From Gnetum montanum (Eukaryota; Streptophyta; Gnetopsida; Gnetales; Gnetaceae): 64,000 nucleotides of DNA. The stretch covers positions 313,532-377,531 of the forward strand of contig MNCI01020990.1 in the NCBI GenBank assembly GCA_015680685.1. Direction: 5' to 3'. The notes under the pieces are model-generated. The model searched no databases, was not told where the DNA came from, and was given only the letters and a program-made list of their open reading frames with translations. The position numbers and the translations under genes are program-made. The stretch's first letter is position 1. Each line of letters starts with the position of its first letter. This document shows positions 12,225-22,760 of this stretch, piece by piece.

Positions 12225-12960
12225 TTTTAGCCAACTATGGAAGCTAAGATTAAGAAGTTATTACAAGCCTAAATTATATATCTAGTTTGATATTCGACAT
12301 GGTTTGCTAACCTTGTGCTAGTAAGAAAGACAAATGGCAATATTAGGCTTTGCATAGATTTTAGAAATTTAAATGAAGCTTTAGAAAAAGAAAAATACCC
12401 ACTTCCTAGAATTGATGAAATGTAGATCAAAGTATCAGGTTGTCAAGTATATTCTTTCTTAGATGATTTTTGAGGCTATAATCATATCATGGTAGATAAG
12501 GGTGACAAATATAAAACAACATTTATCACCAAGGAGAACTTTTTCTTACCAAATAATGTCATTTGGACAATTAAATGTTGCAGTTACTTTTCAAAGAGCA
12601 ATGGATTTAGCCTTTAAAAGTTTAATAGGTGAGTTCATTGTTGTTTATTTGAATGATATCACTATCTTTTCAAAAAGGAAGAAAGATCATATTGATCATC
12701 TTCAACAAGTTTTTGACAGATGCTGTGAGTATGGTATTTCATTAAATCCTAAGAAATGTATCTTTGAGTTTAAATCTAGAAGTTTGCTAGGCCATGTAAT
12801 CTGTCAAGAAGGACTTGTTATAGGAAATTTCTAAATTCAAGCACTACAAAATATTGAGCATACTTCAAGTAAAAAGTCTCTTAGATATTTCTTTGGAAAG
12901 ATAAATTTCATTAAGAAATTTATTCTTGGGTTCACTCAAACTACTAAACCTTTAATGCGT
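12225..12960 (+). pseudogene. Reverse transcriptase of element B
   Basis: The frame shows WFANLVLVRKTNG, IRLCIDFRNLNEA, YPLPRIDEM, VYSFLDDF, GYNHIMVDKGDKYKTTFI, MSFGQLNVAVTFQRAMD and VVYLNDITIFS. The last is the Y-x-D-D box, with its first aspartate replaced by asparagine. Downstream, HIDHLQQVFDRCCEYGISLNP and the LLGHVI connection motif are clear. The longest open part is 12502-12834. The upstream part is broken by stops at conserved codons and by frame changes. The copy is inactive. Confidence 0.9.
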
Positions 12961-13059
12961 ATGCTAAAGAAAGATGTCCTATTAGAGAAAACACCAAAAT
13001 CAAAGAGAGTCTTAGTAAAAATAAAAAAGGCTATTCAAGAAGCTCCATATTTGGTAAAT

Positions 13060-13470
13060 CAAAAATTAAAAGAAGATTTCTAGCTATATGCTTTTGCTTT
13101 AAATGATTCAATTGCTACCGTTATAACTCAAAAAGATGAAGGTAAAAAAAAAAACGAATCAGATCTTTTGGGAATAAATTAAAAGGTTCAAAGCTAAATT
13201 ATTTAGACTTAGAAAAACATGAATTTGTGGTTATTAAGGCACTTTAGCATTTCAAATATTACTTGGAAAGCTCCTTAGTTCATATTATGCTAATAGAGCC
13301 TGCGGTTAAACAATTCTTAGCCAAAAATGAGATTGGATTGAAAAGAGGAAAGTGGCTCATAAAGCTTCAAGGTTTTAGGTTTTCATTGGAAATATGAAAA
13401 ACCATTAAAGGAATGGGATTAGCCAAGTTAATGGCTAGAGAATATGAAGTATGTATACTTAAGATTCATG
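13060..13470 (+). pseudogene. Second RNase H of element B (gypsy type)
   Basis: Fragments in order are LYAFALNDSIATVITQ (family Y-L-x-V-S-x-x-A-V-S-A-V-L), YLDLEKHEFVVIKAL (the E-K-E-L/E-F-x-A-L-V strand), HFKYYLESSLVHIM and KRGKWLIKLQGFRFSLE (family R-M-x-K-W-x-L-x-L-x-E-F). This is the usual gypsy connection and RNase H found directly after RT. A single-base slip near 13150 (an A run) and several stops break it. Confidence 0.8.
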
Positions 13471-13559
13471 ATGGAAATTGGTATGATGAGATTTTAGAAT
13501 TCCTTGATACACGAAAGGTTCTAAATAACCTAACTGCAAGTTAGAAGAGAGCTTTCTTC

Positions 13560-14726
13560 AAAACAAAAAATAAATTTATGGTTAAGGATGGAATTTTATA
13601 TAGAAAGGATTTTAGAGGGATTTTTTTTGAATGTGTTCTCAATGATCAAATTGATCCTATCTTAGAACAATTCCATGATCATTCTAATTTGATTTATAAA
13701 TCTCCTAAGTTCACAATGCAACATATACTTTACTATGGTTTTTATTGGCCTAGTACGTATCAAGATATTAGTTTGAAAATTCAAAGATGTTACAAATGTC
13801 AAGTTCATGGACCAAAAATCAAAAAGGCTAGAGCTACTTTGAAATTGGTAGTTGCAGATAGATCATTTCAGCAATGGGGCTTAGATTTCATTGGTACAAT
13901 TACTCCTTCGAGAGCTTGACATAAATTTATTCTTAGAGCTACCGATTACTTTACTAAATGGTCTAAAGCAAAGGCTCTAAGAAAAAGTTCAGCATTAGAT
14001 GTGATTAGGTTCTTGGAAGATCAAATTCTAAATCATTTTGATCTACCTAAAGTGTTGGTATCTAATAATGGACTAGCTTTTCAATCAAAAGAATTTATAA
14101 CATGGGTATCGAAAAAATCCATCTTTCTATTTTCCTCTTCAAATTATTATCCTTAAGGAAATGGATTAGTTGAATCTACAAATAAAAATCTTATTTCCTA
14201 CATTAAGAAGTTTATGGATGAAAATCTAGGAAATTGGAACGATTACTTATGATCAGCATTATGGACCAACTATATCAAATTTAAGAAGGCTATTGGAACA
14301 TCAACTTATAACTTGGTCTATGGTTTACCTACTAGAACTATGTAAAAGATTATAAGTTTGGACTCATATTTTGTACAAAAGTATAGTAAGAAAACTGATA
14401 AAGATATAAGTTTCATGACCTTACTCATTAGAAGAGAAGCTAAAATGGATAGAGCTAAAGATAATTTACTAAAGAATGCTTCTCAAGTTAAAAGGTGGTT
14501 CAATAGAAAAGCTCTAAAGAGAACTTTTAAAGTCAGTGATATTGTATTGTTATGGCATGTGAAGAAGCCCAATAAGTTTTCAACAATATGGACTAGTCCA
14601 TTTCAGATCAAGAGACAATTATCAAAAGATACATACAAGTTATCGATAGTAGATGGAACAAAATTGCAATTTACATATAATTTTTTACATATAAAACACT
14701 ATTTTGGACAACTATCCAAAACTTAA
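13560..14726 (+). pseudogene. Integrase of element B
   Basis: The first open part (13578-13919) has the zinc-finger region ending CYKCQVHG and the core start QQWGLDFIGTITP, with the first catalytic Asp intact. After a stop it continues TDYFTKWSKAKAL, then LVSNNGLAFQSKEF (family S-D-N-G, Asp to Asn), then GLVESTNKN, the catalytic Glu. The C-terminal part (14358-14726) reads FKVSDIVLLWHVKKPNKFS and ends FLHIKHYFGQLSKT, matching the L-V-L-R...L-K-x-Y-Y tail of non-chromodomain integrases. It is inactive through stops and the Asp loss. Confidence 0.9.
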
Positions 14727-15280
14727 ATCTATTTTTATAAATAAATATATGTATATAATAATATATATGTGTGTGTATGCAACTATAATAATATTAAGTA
14801 TAAATAGTAGTAAGTAGTAAAATTTTTTTATATGTTTAGTAGAAACATATATAATAAATAATACATAACCTTAACATATATATCTTATACATATGCTTAA
14901 GTCTATGTAATATTATAAAAAATGTCTATGTTAGAGCATTAGCTTTAAAAAAATATTTAACTCAGAAGGTTAGTTTAAAAAAAAACTAAATTTAGATTAT
15001 CTTAAGTAATCATTACTTGTAAGTGGGAGTGATGGTTAGATAACTACATAGTGGTGAATTAATTTCAACAACCAGATAGTGGAATTTAAATTAGCCAACC
15101 ATATGATGATGGAAATATAAATAAATTTTGGCTAAGTGGCAAAGTTAGTTATGAAATTGGTGGAAATTTCAAACTTACCTTACACTATATAAGGAGATGT
15201 GAATTGCTTGGAAATGAATCATTTGTCAATTCAAGATTTAAGTGAAAAATCAAGGAAAGTGTTTAAGCATAAGGTAGAAA

Positions 15281-15769
15281 ATGGTTCTTGGAGAGAGGGT
15301 AATAAGAAGGCCTTTTATTCCATATGTTATGGGATGTTTCCCAGAGCATGTATTGAGAGCTTATTGTAAGGTAGCCACTCATGGAGCATCTAGTGAAAGT
15401 CCTTTCTTATTGTGGCTTTCAAATGAGTTAAAATTTCTCACTAGTTGACTATCTATAAATTTCAATGTTTGGGGTAGCTTCCAAGAATGCACCACCCAAG
15501 CTGAATATCAAGGAGAGTCTAGTAAAGATGATTCTTGGGGAGAAGCTTCTATGTCTAAAAAAACTAAAGAAACTAGTTGGGAAGAACCTAAAAAATCAAC
15601 AGTTAAGGATTTGGATGCAAAGGAAACAAAAATAGTTGTTGAAAACAAAAGTGAAGATAAAGTTCAGGCTTCAACTAAGCAAGAAGAGAAAAGAAGATCA
15701 TTCATTACAACTAAAATTACATATGAAAGGGTTCATGATATGAGAATTCCAAGAGAATTACTTTAACTA
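15281..15769 (+). pseudogene. Small extra ORF between integrase and the 3' LTR of element B
   Basis: From the ATG at 15281 (MVLGERVIRRPFIPYVMGCF) one frame runs 162 codons to 15769 with a single internal TGA near 15446. The N-terminal part is hydrophobic and aromatic with two cysteines. The C-terminal part (open from 15551) is very lysine- and glutamate-rich (KETSWEEPKKSTVKDLDAKE), as in a charged, unstructured tail. I do not recognise it. Its location, same strand, after integrase and before the purine tract, matches where some plant gypsy elements carry extra ORFs. Confidence 0.5.
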
Positions 15770-15985
15770 TTCTTTTCCCACATACAAAATAGCTTGTATA
15801 AAAATTATGCTTGTATAGTTTCCTAAGTTTTATTAGGAATGAGATTTTTATTTCATCAAACCTTAAGTTTGATGGAAGTTTTCCTCAAAAAATATTTTTA
15901 TTTTTATACAAATGTTCAATAAAGTCTTGTTTTGGTAGTCATTTATTTAGTAAATTATCTTAAATATCATTAGTCTCAAAAGAAT

Positions 15986-16005
15986 TTAAGGAAGAGGGAA
16001 AGAAA
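15986..16005 (+). promoter_or_regulatory. Polypurine tract of element B
   Basis: AAGGAAGAGGGAAAGAAA is followed at 16006 by the LTR start TGTTGTCACATATCC. This is the expected plus-strand primer position just before the 3' LTR. Confidence 0.7.
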
Positions 16006-16156
16006 TGTTGTCACATATCCATCATTATTATGGAGCAATGATGATTCTTGTAAGGATTTTAAAAATAATAAAGTTATGATACTTTGGTTAATAAAATACA
16101 TATTTGAAGCTAGCCTAATATCAACTATAAGGAAAAAGTTTTAAAGATAATATTCC
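16006..16156 (+). repeat. Second LTR of element B, first piece
   Basis: It aligns with 6438-6592 of the 5' LTR. It stops at ATTCC (16152-16156), where the solo LTR is inserted, and resumes after 19020. Confidence 0.85.
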
Positions 16157-17509
16157 TGTTGGCGACCGTTTGGGATGCGACTGCCAACGAGTGTCCTCGA
16201 ATAGGATATAGGTGTCTGCTAGTCTCTGGCAACACCAAGGCCCAGATACCTCCAAATAAACTCAGTAGTTAATGTGAGTATGTGTGTGTGCTGTTGCGGC
16301 GTGCAGTTATGAAAAATGAAATGATTGCGTTGTGTATAAACTACAAATGACTTATCAATAAGAGATTTAGCCAGCTTTACCAAGTACTGTGAGTTGTTGA
16401 GAGTTCCTATTTTGTTCAATTTCCTAGTCTACGCGGTCCTTATAATACCTACTTGTAAAAAATAAAATTTTATAAAAACCTTTGAGCACAACTCTGCGAA
16501 TCTACTTCTAATTTTCCCCANNNNNNNNNNNNNNNNNNNNNNNNNNNNNNNNNNNNNNNNNNNNNNNNNNNNNNNNNNNNNNNNNNNNNNNNNNNNNNNN
16601 NNNNNNNNNNNNNNNNNNNNNNNNNNNNNNNNNNNNNNNNNNNNNNNNNNNNNNNNNNNNNNNNNNNNNNNNNNNNNNNNNNNNNNNNNNNNNNNNNNNN
16701 NNNNNNNNNNNNNNNNNNNNNNNNNNNNNNNNNNNNNNNNNNNNNNNNNNNNNNNNNNNNNNNNNNNNNNNNNNNNNNNNNNNNNNNNNNNNNNNNNNNN
16801 NNNNNNNNNNNNNNNNNNNNNNNNNNNNNNNNNNNNNNNNNNNNNNNNNNNNNNNNNNNNNNNNNNNNNNNNNNNNNNNNNNNNNNNNNNNNNNNNNNNN
16901 NNNNNNNNNNNNNNNNNNNNNNNNNNNNNNNNNNNNNNNNNNNNNNNNNNNNNNNNNNNNNNNNNNNNNNNNNNNNNNNNNNNNNNNNNNNNNNNNNNNN
17001 NNNNNNNNNNNNNNNNNNNNNNNNNNNNNNNNNNNNNNNNNNNNNNNNNNNNNNNNNNNNNNNNNNNNNNNNNNNNNNNNNNNNNNNNNNNNNNNNNNNN
17101 NNNNNNNNNNNNNNNNNNNNNNNNNNNNNNNNNNNNNNNNNNNNNNNNNNNNNNNNNNNNNNNNNNNNNNNNNNNNNNNNNNNNNNNNNNNNNNNNNNNN
17201 NNNNNNNNNNNNNNNNNNNNNNNNNNNNNNNNNNNNNNNNNNNNNNNNNNNNNNNNNNNNNNNNNNNNNNNNNNNNNNNNNNNNNNNNNNNNNNNNNNNN
17301 NNNNNNNNNNNNNNNNNNNNNNNNNNNNNNNNNNNNNNNNNNNNNNNNNNNNNNNNNNNNNNNNNNNNNNNNNNNNNNNNNNNNNNNNNNNNNNNNNNNN
17401 NNNNNNNNNNNNNNNNNNNNNNNNNNNNNNNNNNNNNNNNNNNNNNNNNNNNNNNNNNNNNNNNNNNNNNNNNNNNNNNNNNNNNNNNNNNNNNNNNNNN
17501 NNNNNNNNN

Positions 17510-18076
17510 AAATATCTCCTAGCTCTGTTAATTCGGTTGTACACCTGTCTTAGTGTGCCTTCGTGTCTCTGTTTCCACGTTCAGTGGACTGGTATGGTGA
17601 TAACGAATGTGTCAGTGTCGGGCACTGCTGCTTTTTTGGTGTTTAGTTGCTGAAGAGCGGAGGAGGAAGATTTTCCTTGGAAAAATAGTGTGCTAAACAT
17701 GCAGTTCTGGAAGAATAGGCCAAGATTCCTTTGGTTCTAGCAGCCAATGACAAACACAATTTAGGGTTTCAGCTGCCTGACATTTTTGCCCCAAATTTAC
17801 CTAGGGCATCCTACGTTTTTTTTTCAATCATCTTCCAAATCACTGCCGTTGTTATTGATTGCAGAGCTAGGGGTGAACGTACTATGGATCTGCACGCTTG
17901 CGGGCCTTGCAGAGAACATCCAGGAAGGCATTGAAGGTGGACAGATCCGGGGAAAGCTAAAGCACTGAATATCGGAGGGAAAAATTTGAATTTGAAGGTG
18001 TCGCTGCTCAAATCCAAGAACTGCCGCTGCGAAGCTCTGATGAGCAGCAACAACCATAAGAGCTCCTCCTTTGCCA
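17510..18076 (-). other. GC-rich non-LTR segment inside the solo LTR, origin unknown
   Basis: This differs from its AT-rich surroundings in GC and CpG content. Minus-strand frames (17824-18057 and 17811-18179) are open but resemble no family I know. It directly follows the membrane-protein fragment on the minus strand and may be part of the same captured transcript or of a second gene. Plus-strand frames at 17731-17968 are probably shadows. Confidence 0.4.
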
Positions 18077-18760
18077 TTAGAAAATCTCCTCCAGATCTTT
18101 TGTTGGATGGTTCACCCACTGATCCACTTCCACATGGTTGTCTGAGACAATGTTGCAAAATAAAACGTATACTCCACAAGGATAAAGGTTAACGCAACCA
18201 AAAATCAGGCAACAAGAGCCAAGAAATAAACCAATGGCTTCAGCCAAACTTAGAAGAAAACAAACACGCAGCAATGGAAGAAGCAAAGTCACTGCAGCCA
18301 AGATAATCAACGCATAGCGCGAAGATTAGAGAGCATTTTTATCTGGTAAGATAACCAGTCACATTTCTGAGATTTTCTTCATGTAATCCGCCTTGCCCAC
18401 ATATCCTTGTTCAAATCTTCCTCTCCAAAATACATCATAAAGCTTCCGGCTAATGCAACAATTTTAGAAGAATGAGGATGATCAGTCTTGGGTTGCAACT
18501 TGAATGCTGATCTTTGTAAACATTTTCTTTACCACAACAACAGCAACAGAGGGTAATGAGTAGCAATAATCCATAAAAGATGAACCAAAGAACACCAACA
18601 GCAAACAGAGCAACCCTGTAAACCCAACAGAGGCCCAATAATGGCGATTAGTGAGGTTCCATCTGCCAGTGTAGGTATCAAATTGGTTTAGAGGATCAGG
18701 CCTTCTGGTCCTATTAGGTGCCAGGAAAAAACTGAGCAAAGTCTTTTGGCGTCCATGAAC
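18077..18760 (-). pseudogene. Captured fragment of a plant multi-pass membrane protein gene
   Basis: On the minus strand, frames read NRTRRPDPLNQFDTYTGRWN and HYWASVGFTG. After a one-base slip they read LFAVGVLWFIFYGLLLLI and CCCCCG, a transmembrane helix with a cysteine run. Further on come ENLRNVTGYL, IILAAVTLLLPLL and CGVYVLFCNIVSD, then VEVDQWVNHPT. This order (R-x-D-P-L-x-x-F..Y-T-G-G-W-N, H-Y-W-A-S-V-G-F-T, a Cys-rich helix, E-N-L-R-N-V, a C-G-V-F-L-L-x-H-N-V helix, M-D-x-W-V-Q-x-P-T) is that of a conserved plant four-helix membrane protein family (Arabidopsis At2g25270/At2g12400 type, from memory). The extracellular loop before helix 3 is missing. There are frameshifts and stops and no visible intron. 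Confidence 0.75.
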
Positions 18761-19020
18761 GGATCCTCTGAAACTGGATAATTTTGGGTGGAAATCTTAT
18801 AAACCAAAGTTTATACCTGAAATTCTGCATAGATTTTTTTTATAATTCTACTATATATAGGAATGGTACTTCTATATATTTTTTCTTAAATAACAAAAAT
18901 GCTATTGTTAACTTATTCTTTTCCTCTCAAACTGAAATTTTAGCCACTTCTCCAAAAATTCTTAAACAATTTAATCTTACCAACCTACTCCATGAAATGG
19001 CCAACTGTGCTAACAATTCC

Positions 19021-21573
19021 AAAGTAATGTTAGAGGAGATTAAGAGATTCACTGGAAGAATATGTTCAAGTCAAGTATATTATATTTTAACCAAAAATTT
19101 CATAAACATTAAGATGAAATCAATAAATTTTAAAAATAAAATTCTAAATTTTCAATGATAGTGTTCATCAAAATATATAAAGTTGTTGTAATAGTCATTT
19201 AAGAAAATGGTGGCCATGTCATGGCGCTTGGTACTAGTCTGAATTATTGGCATCCAGTGGTCTCCAATGATACAAGCTTTCAAAATCAAACCTTCACTCT
19301 TACAAAAGGTAATGTGGAAAAAGCATCCAAAAAACATGGCCAAATCCATGGCCAAAAACATAGCAATTAGCCATGGAAATCATAGACAAGCCAAAAAATT
19401 ATCTCACATAGCATACCCTCATCACTTTTGCCTACAACAATAGCTACATCTAAACCAATGAAGTCACGAAACAAGCATTATGGCAAGCACGAGGTAAATG
19501 CATGAGTATTTCTAGTAGTTTTGGAACTACCAAGGTAAGACATGGAAATTATTAGAAACCCTTACCTCTACATATTGAGCACATGAACTACCTATGACTC
19601 ATGGAAAAAGTAGAGACAACAATGGCAATAACACTAACCCTAAGCGGCATTGACATAGATGGCCATGGTGACAAGAAGCACAACCATAAGACTCCATCAC
19701 ACAAAGATCCAAAAGAAGCTACCAAGGAAGAAGGGATGTGAGACACAGAGGTCACCACGTGGTGATCATGAAGCCCCACTATGCTAAGATTGTGTCCATT
19801 TGTAAGCACAATAGCATAGGATAGTATACATGGCTTTGGATTTTAGTGAACTTGTGGGATTCAATGCATGATTACAAGGTCAATGTTGTGTTTCCATATT
19901 TTCAAGTGATTTTATTATTTTGATTTGATCTACCTTTACCACATAAAATATCATATAAACTTTAAATCAAAACCTCCATTATGGGAAGAAGCCAATTTTG
20001 GCATAACATCATATTAAGGGGTTCAATAATTTCATTCCATATAATATATCATCTAAAAGTTATAAGGAAGAGGTTTAATGAACATTTGGCAAACATATTA
20101 CAACATTGATACTCTACATGAGAAGTTATAACTTCCTATGGAAGTTACAACTTGTTTTCCTTGATATTTTTGGAATTGTGATTACCAAGAGAACACTTGC
20201 CAACTATGACATATATTTTTCTAATTTTTGTAACCTCCCATGGTAATCTCTACAATATTTGTTACTAAGAAAACACTTGGCAACCATAGCATAAATTTCT
20301 AATAACTTCCTTTGGAAATTATAACTTCTAGGGTGGTTATGAATTAATACCCCTAGATATTTGTAATACCCTTAACCTTTCATAATTATTATAACTACCC
20401 TAAGGTCACTATAAAAGGACCTTTAAAGATAGAGTTAAAAGAGAATTTTTGGAAGGAATGGAAAGATCAAAAAGAAGATATTGAAGTTTTTCAGATGGCT
20501 TGCTAAAGACTTTAATTTGACTACTTTATTTTAATCCTATGAGTTCATTCCTTCCCATTTTTTTTAGTTGCTTAGCTAATGGTTTAGATAGTATCATTCT
20601 TAGCATTTAACTTTGGAATTTTTCCTAGCTTGCTTTTATAGATTTGTTTTTACAAAATATTAGACTTCTATTAAGATTTTCCATAGAAGAGCTCATGTTG
20701 TTGAAAATCCTCAAGAGCAATTTAATAGTAATGTCTTAATGAAATCACCTATTTTAAGCATAGAGAATCTAGGAAAGTTTTTGATATTTTGAGACAACTT
20801 AAATAGCTTCATTGTTTTAAAGTATACTACCTTGGTATTTCAATCATGAAATTTTCAAATTTTTGAAGGCTCTATTGAATATAATCTTTGACAACTATTA
20901 ACTAGCCAAAATATAGACCCGTACTTTAACATTTACATAGCAATTTTTGGTAGTATAATAAGATTGTTTGTATTAAATTACTTCTTGAGCTTAGAGGGTT
21001 TGGATAATTTGTAGTTGATTGAATTGGAATAGCTTTATTGTGAAGTGTTTCCTTATGATAATTTATCTTTCTCAAATATTTGAGATTTCACAGGAATCTA
21101 CTTTCTTTTATTTCTCTTTCTAAGTCCATTGAATCTCACTCTATTTCTAGTTTTCTTGTAGAACTTTTTCTTTGGGAAAAATTAGGAGTAGATTGGTAGA
21201 ATTGTGCTTAAACATTTTTTGCAAAATTTTATTTGTTACAAGTAATGTAGTATAAGGACCATATAGACTAAGTGAGTGAACAAAATAGGAATCTCCAGAA
21301 ACTCACAATATTTGACAAAGTTAGTCAAATCTCTTTATGATAGACAATTACAAAACCCAGCCATTTCAATAATCACAACAGCAAATAAATACTCATGATT
21401 ACTTTGTTTTATAACTACTGAGTCTATTTGGAGGTATCTAGGCCTTGGTGTTGCCAAAGACCAACAAGCACCTAAATGCTATTTGAAGAACACCTTCAAT
21501 CCCATGACCCCATAGATCACAAGACCTAGAGGCCATCCCACGTTGGTGGTCCAATCCCAAATGGTCACCAACA
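19021..21573 (+). repeat. Second LTR of element B, main piece
   Basis: It aligns collinearly with 6593-9034, ending GGTCACCAACA at 21573. It keeps the CTATAAAAG promoter at about 20409. Divergence from the 5' LTR (about one base in ten by eye, not computed) indicates an old insertion. Confidence 0.85.
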
Positions 21574-21649
21574 GTTCTTTTGGCACTAAAAGAAGGGTAG
21601 AAAGTCTATCATCTAAGTTCATAAGCATGATAGTCCTAATGCACCAAAA
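21574..21649 (+). repeat. Leader fragment of B after its second LTR
   Basis: It matches the first 76-bp leader unit at 9035-9110 (TTCTTTTGGCACTAAAAGAA through GTGCACCAA). It is followed by AATAT, the probable right target duplication of B. An ordinary 3' LTR would be followed directly by flanking DNA. See findings. Confidence 0.75.
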
Positions 21650-21654
21650 AATAT

Positions 21655-22700
21655 GTGTTAATTATTTTCTTTGGCTAAAGCCATGATTCATACAATGATA
21701 AACAATCTTCATGTATCTTTCCATGACAATGTTCAAGCATTCACAAGCTCCTTGTCTTTATTTGGCTATGTTCTTCAAAATGTTAGAGATGCAAGAATAA
21801 TTATGAAATTTGGCAAAGAAGAGTTTGACCATATCTTCTCAATGTTAAATTGATTTAAGATGTGATGATTTGTACCAAGTTTACTAAGGATCAATGAAGA
21901 TGTATGGAAATAACTACAACTTATGCAAGTCACTGACAATTCCTCAAAGATAGAAAGCATTATCCAACACCTACATGTGTAGTTGGAGATCATCACTAGT
22001 AAGCCATCTATAAGTGGAAATATATGCCATGTTGATATACTTAATATGACTATTACAAATATGCTCCCATGAAATGTAAATAGATTCACTGAGTTTATGC
22101 CAATCATCCCAATTAAATAGTGAAGCACCCTCATCACTAGATGTTCTACAAAAGTGAAACTGTTGAAACCTAGAAAGTAAGTCTACATCATGATTCCTTG
22201 CTACACTTCAGTACAATTTACCTAACTATGGACCTTCATGGTGAATTTGCCTCTTTCCTTTCCTATTAGCTTCATCATGATTCTTCTCTGAATGTTTAAA
22301 TGAAATGATACAACATGTCATCTTCTCTATTAATTAATCTTAGAGATATTATTGTCAATGAGGTTCATATTCATTGTTAACTAGTTTCAATACCACATAA
22401 TAAGCTTAATCATTTTCCAAAAGCAGATTGATTATAACCTCCTTAGAATCATGTTATTTAGCTTTAGCTAATTCCTTTAAGAATATCCATGAACATCATG
22501 CCACATCCTCTATTTATCTTAATGATAGTTCAAGATAACTAGTGATAGAGAGACATCATCTAGGTGTTCAAATGAAAATTGGGTCCTCCTTTATTTTGTC
22601 ACATTTCCTATACTAGAGCTTCTTGGTGGGTTTTTCTTATTATTCATCATCTTGCCTATGATAGTAACCTACATACAATCTAATTAAACAAGTGTTAAAC
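21655..22700 (-). pseudogene. Gag N-terminal half of element G
   Basis: On the minus strand from about 21900 down the frame reads WYKSSHLKSI, then EDMVKLFFAKFHNYSCISNI, and after a stop RQGACECLNIVMERYMKIVY and NHGFSQRK. This is the plant Retrotrans_gag core (W-Y-x-x-L...S-W-x-x-L-x-x-x-F-L-x-x-F-x-x-x-S...F-x-Q-x-x-x-E-S-L-x-x-x-W-E-R-F...H-G-F). Upstream (about 22230-21960), stretches such as LFNWDDWHKLSESIYISWEH are open but not identifiable. It breaks off at the right edge of element B and continues at 6437. Confidence 0.7.
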
Positions 22701-22740
22701 TAATAATGTACAGGTATTTTCAAGTAATTCACCAATGCCT

Positions 22741-22759
22741 TCACCTACAATGGCACTAA
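22741..22759 (-). promoter_or_regulatory. Probable tRNA-Asp-type primer-binding site of element G
   Basis: The minus strand reads TTAGTGCCATTGTAGGTGA, preceded by CTATCA. A1 has CTCATCA then TTAGCACCATTGTCAAGG at the same position. Both look like decayed forms of the TGGCGCCGTTGCCGGGGA primer site common in plant Athila/Tat elements, mostly through G-to-A changes. This places the 5' LTR of G immediately to the right. Confidence 0.5.
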
Positions 22760-22760
22760 T

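Larger units (their letters stand above)
16157..19015 (-). mobile_element. Antisense solo LTR of a B-related family carrying host-derived sequence
   Basis: The insert is bounded by a perfect 5-bp duplication ATTCC (16152-16156 and 19016-19020). On the minus strand it starts TGTTAGCACAG and ends GGTCGCCAACA. Positions 16157-16520 are an inverted, CpG-richer copy of the end of the B LTR (compare 8640-9034). Positions 16521-17509 are unsequenced (989 N). Positions 17510-18780 are GC-richer and unrelated to the B LTR, and include a fragment of a membrane-protein gene. No gag-pol is visible in the sequenced parts, so it is probably one LTR with captured DNA. Confidence 0.75.
6438..21649 (+). mobile_element. 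Element B: long-LTR Ty3/gypsy (Tat-like) retrotransposon
   Basis: B has a 5' LTR of about 2.6 kb (6438-9034), an internal region coding for gag, protease, an RNase H, RT, a second RNase H and integrase, an extra small ORF, and a purine tract. A second LTR copy is split by a solo-LTR insertion (16006-16156 and 19021-21573). That second LTR is followed by about 76 bp of leader sequence also found after the 5' LTR. A dual RNase H and long LTRs are known for the plant Tat lineage, so B is assigned there tentatively. All genes carry stops. Confidence 0.85.

Noticed and set aside
16429-17544. Long minus-strand frame of 371 codons
   Set aside because: Most of it is unsequenced N (16521-17509); only a few codons at each end are real.
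17731-18192. Plus-strand frames in the solo LTR
   Set aside because: The recognisable membrane-protein motifs are on the minus strand; these are shadows.
21775-22137. Minus-strand frame of 120 codons
   Set aside because: The gag motifs of element G lie in another minus-strand frame over the same bases.
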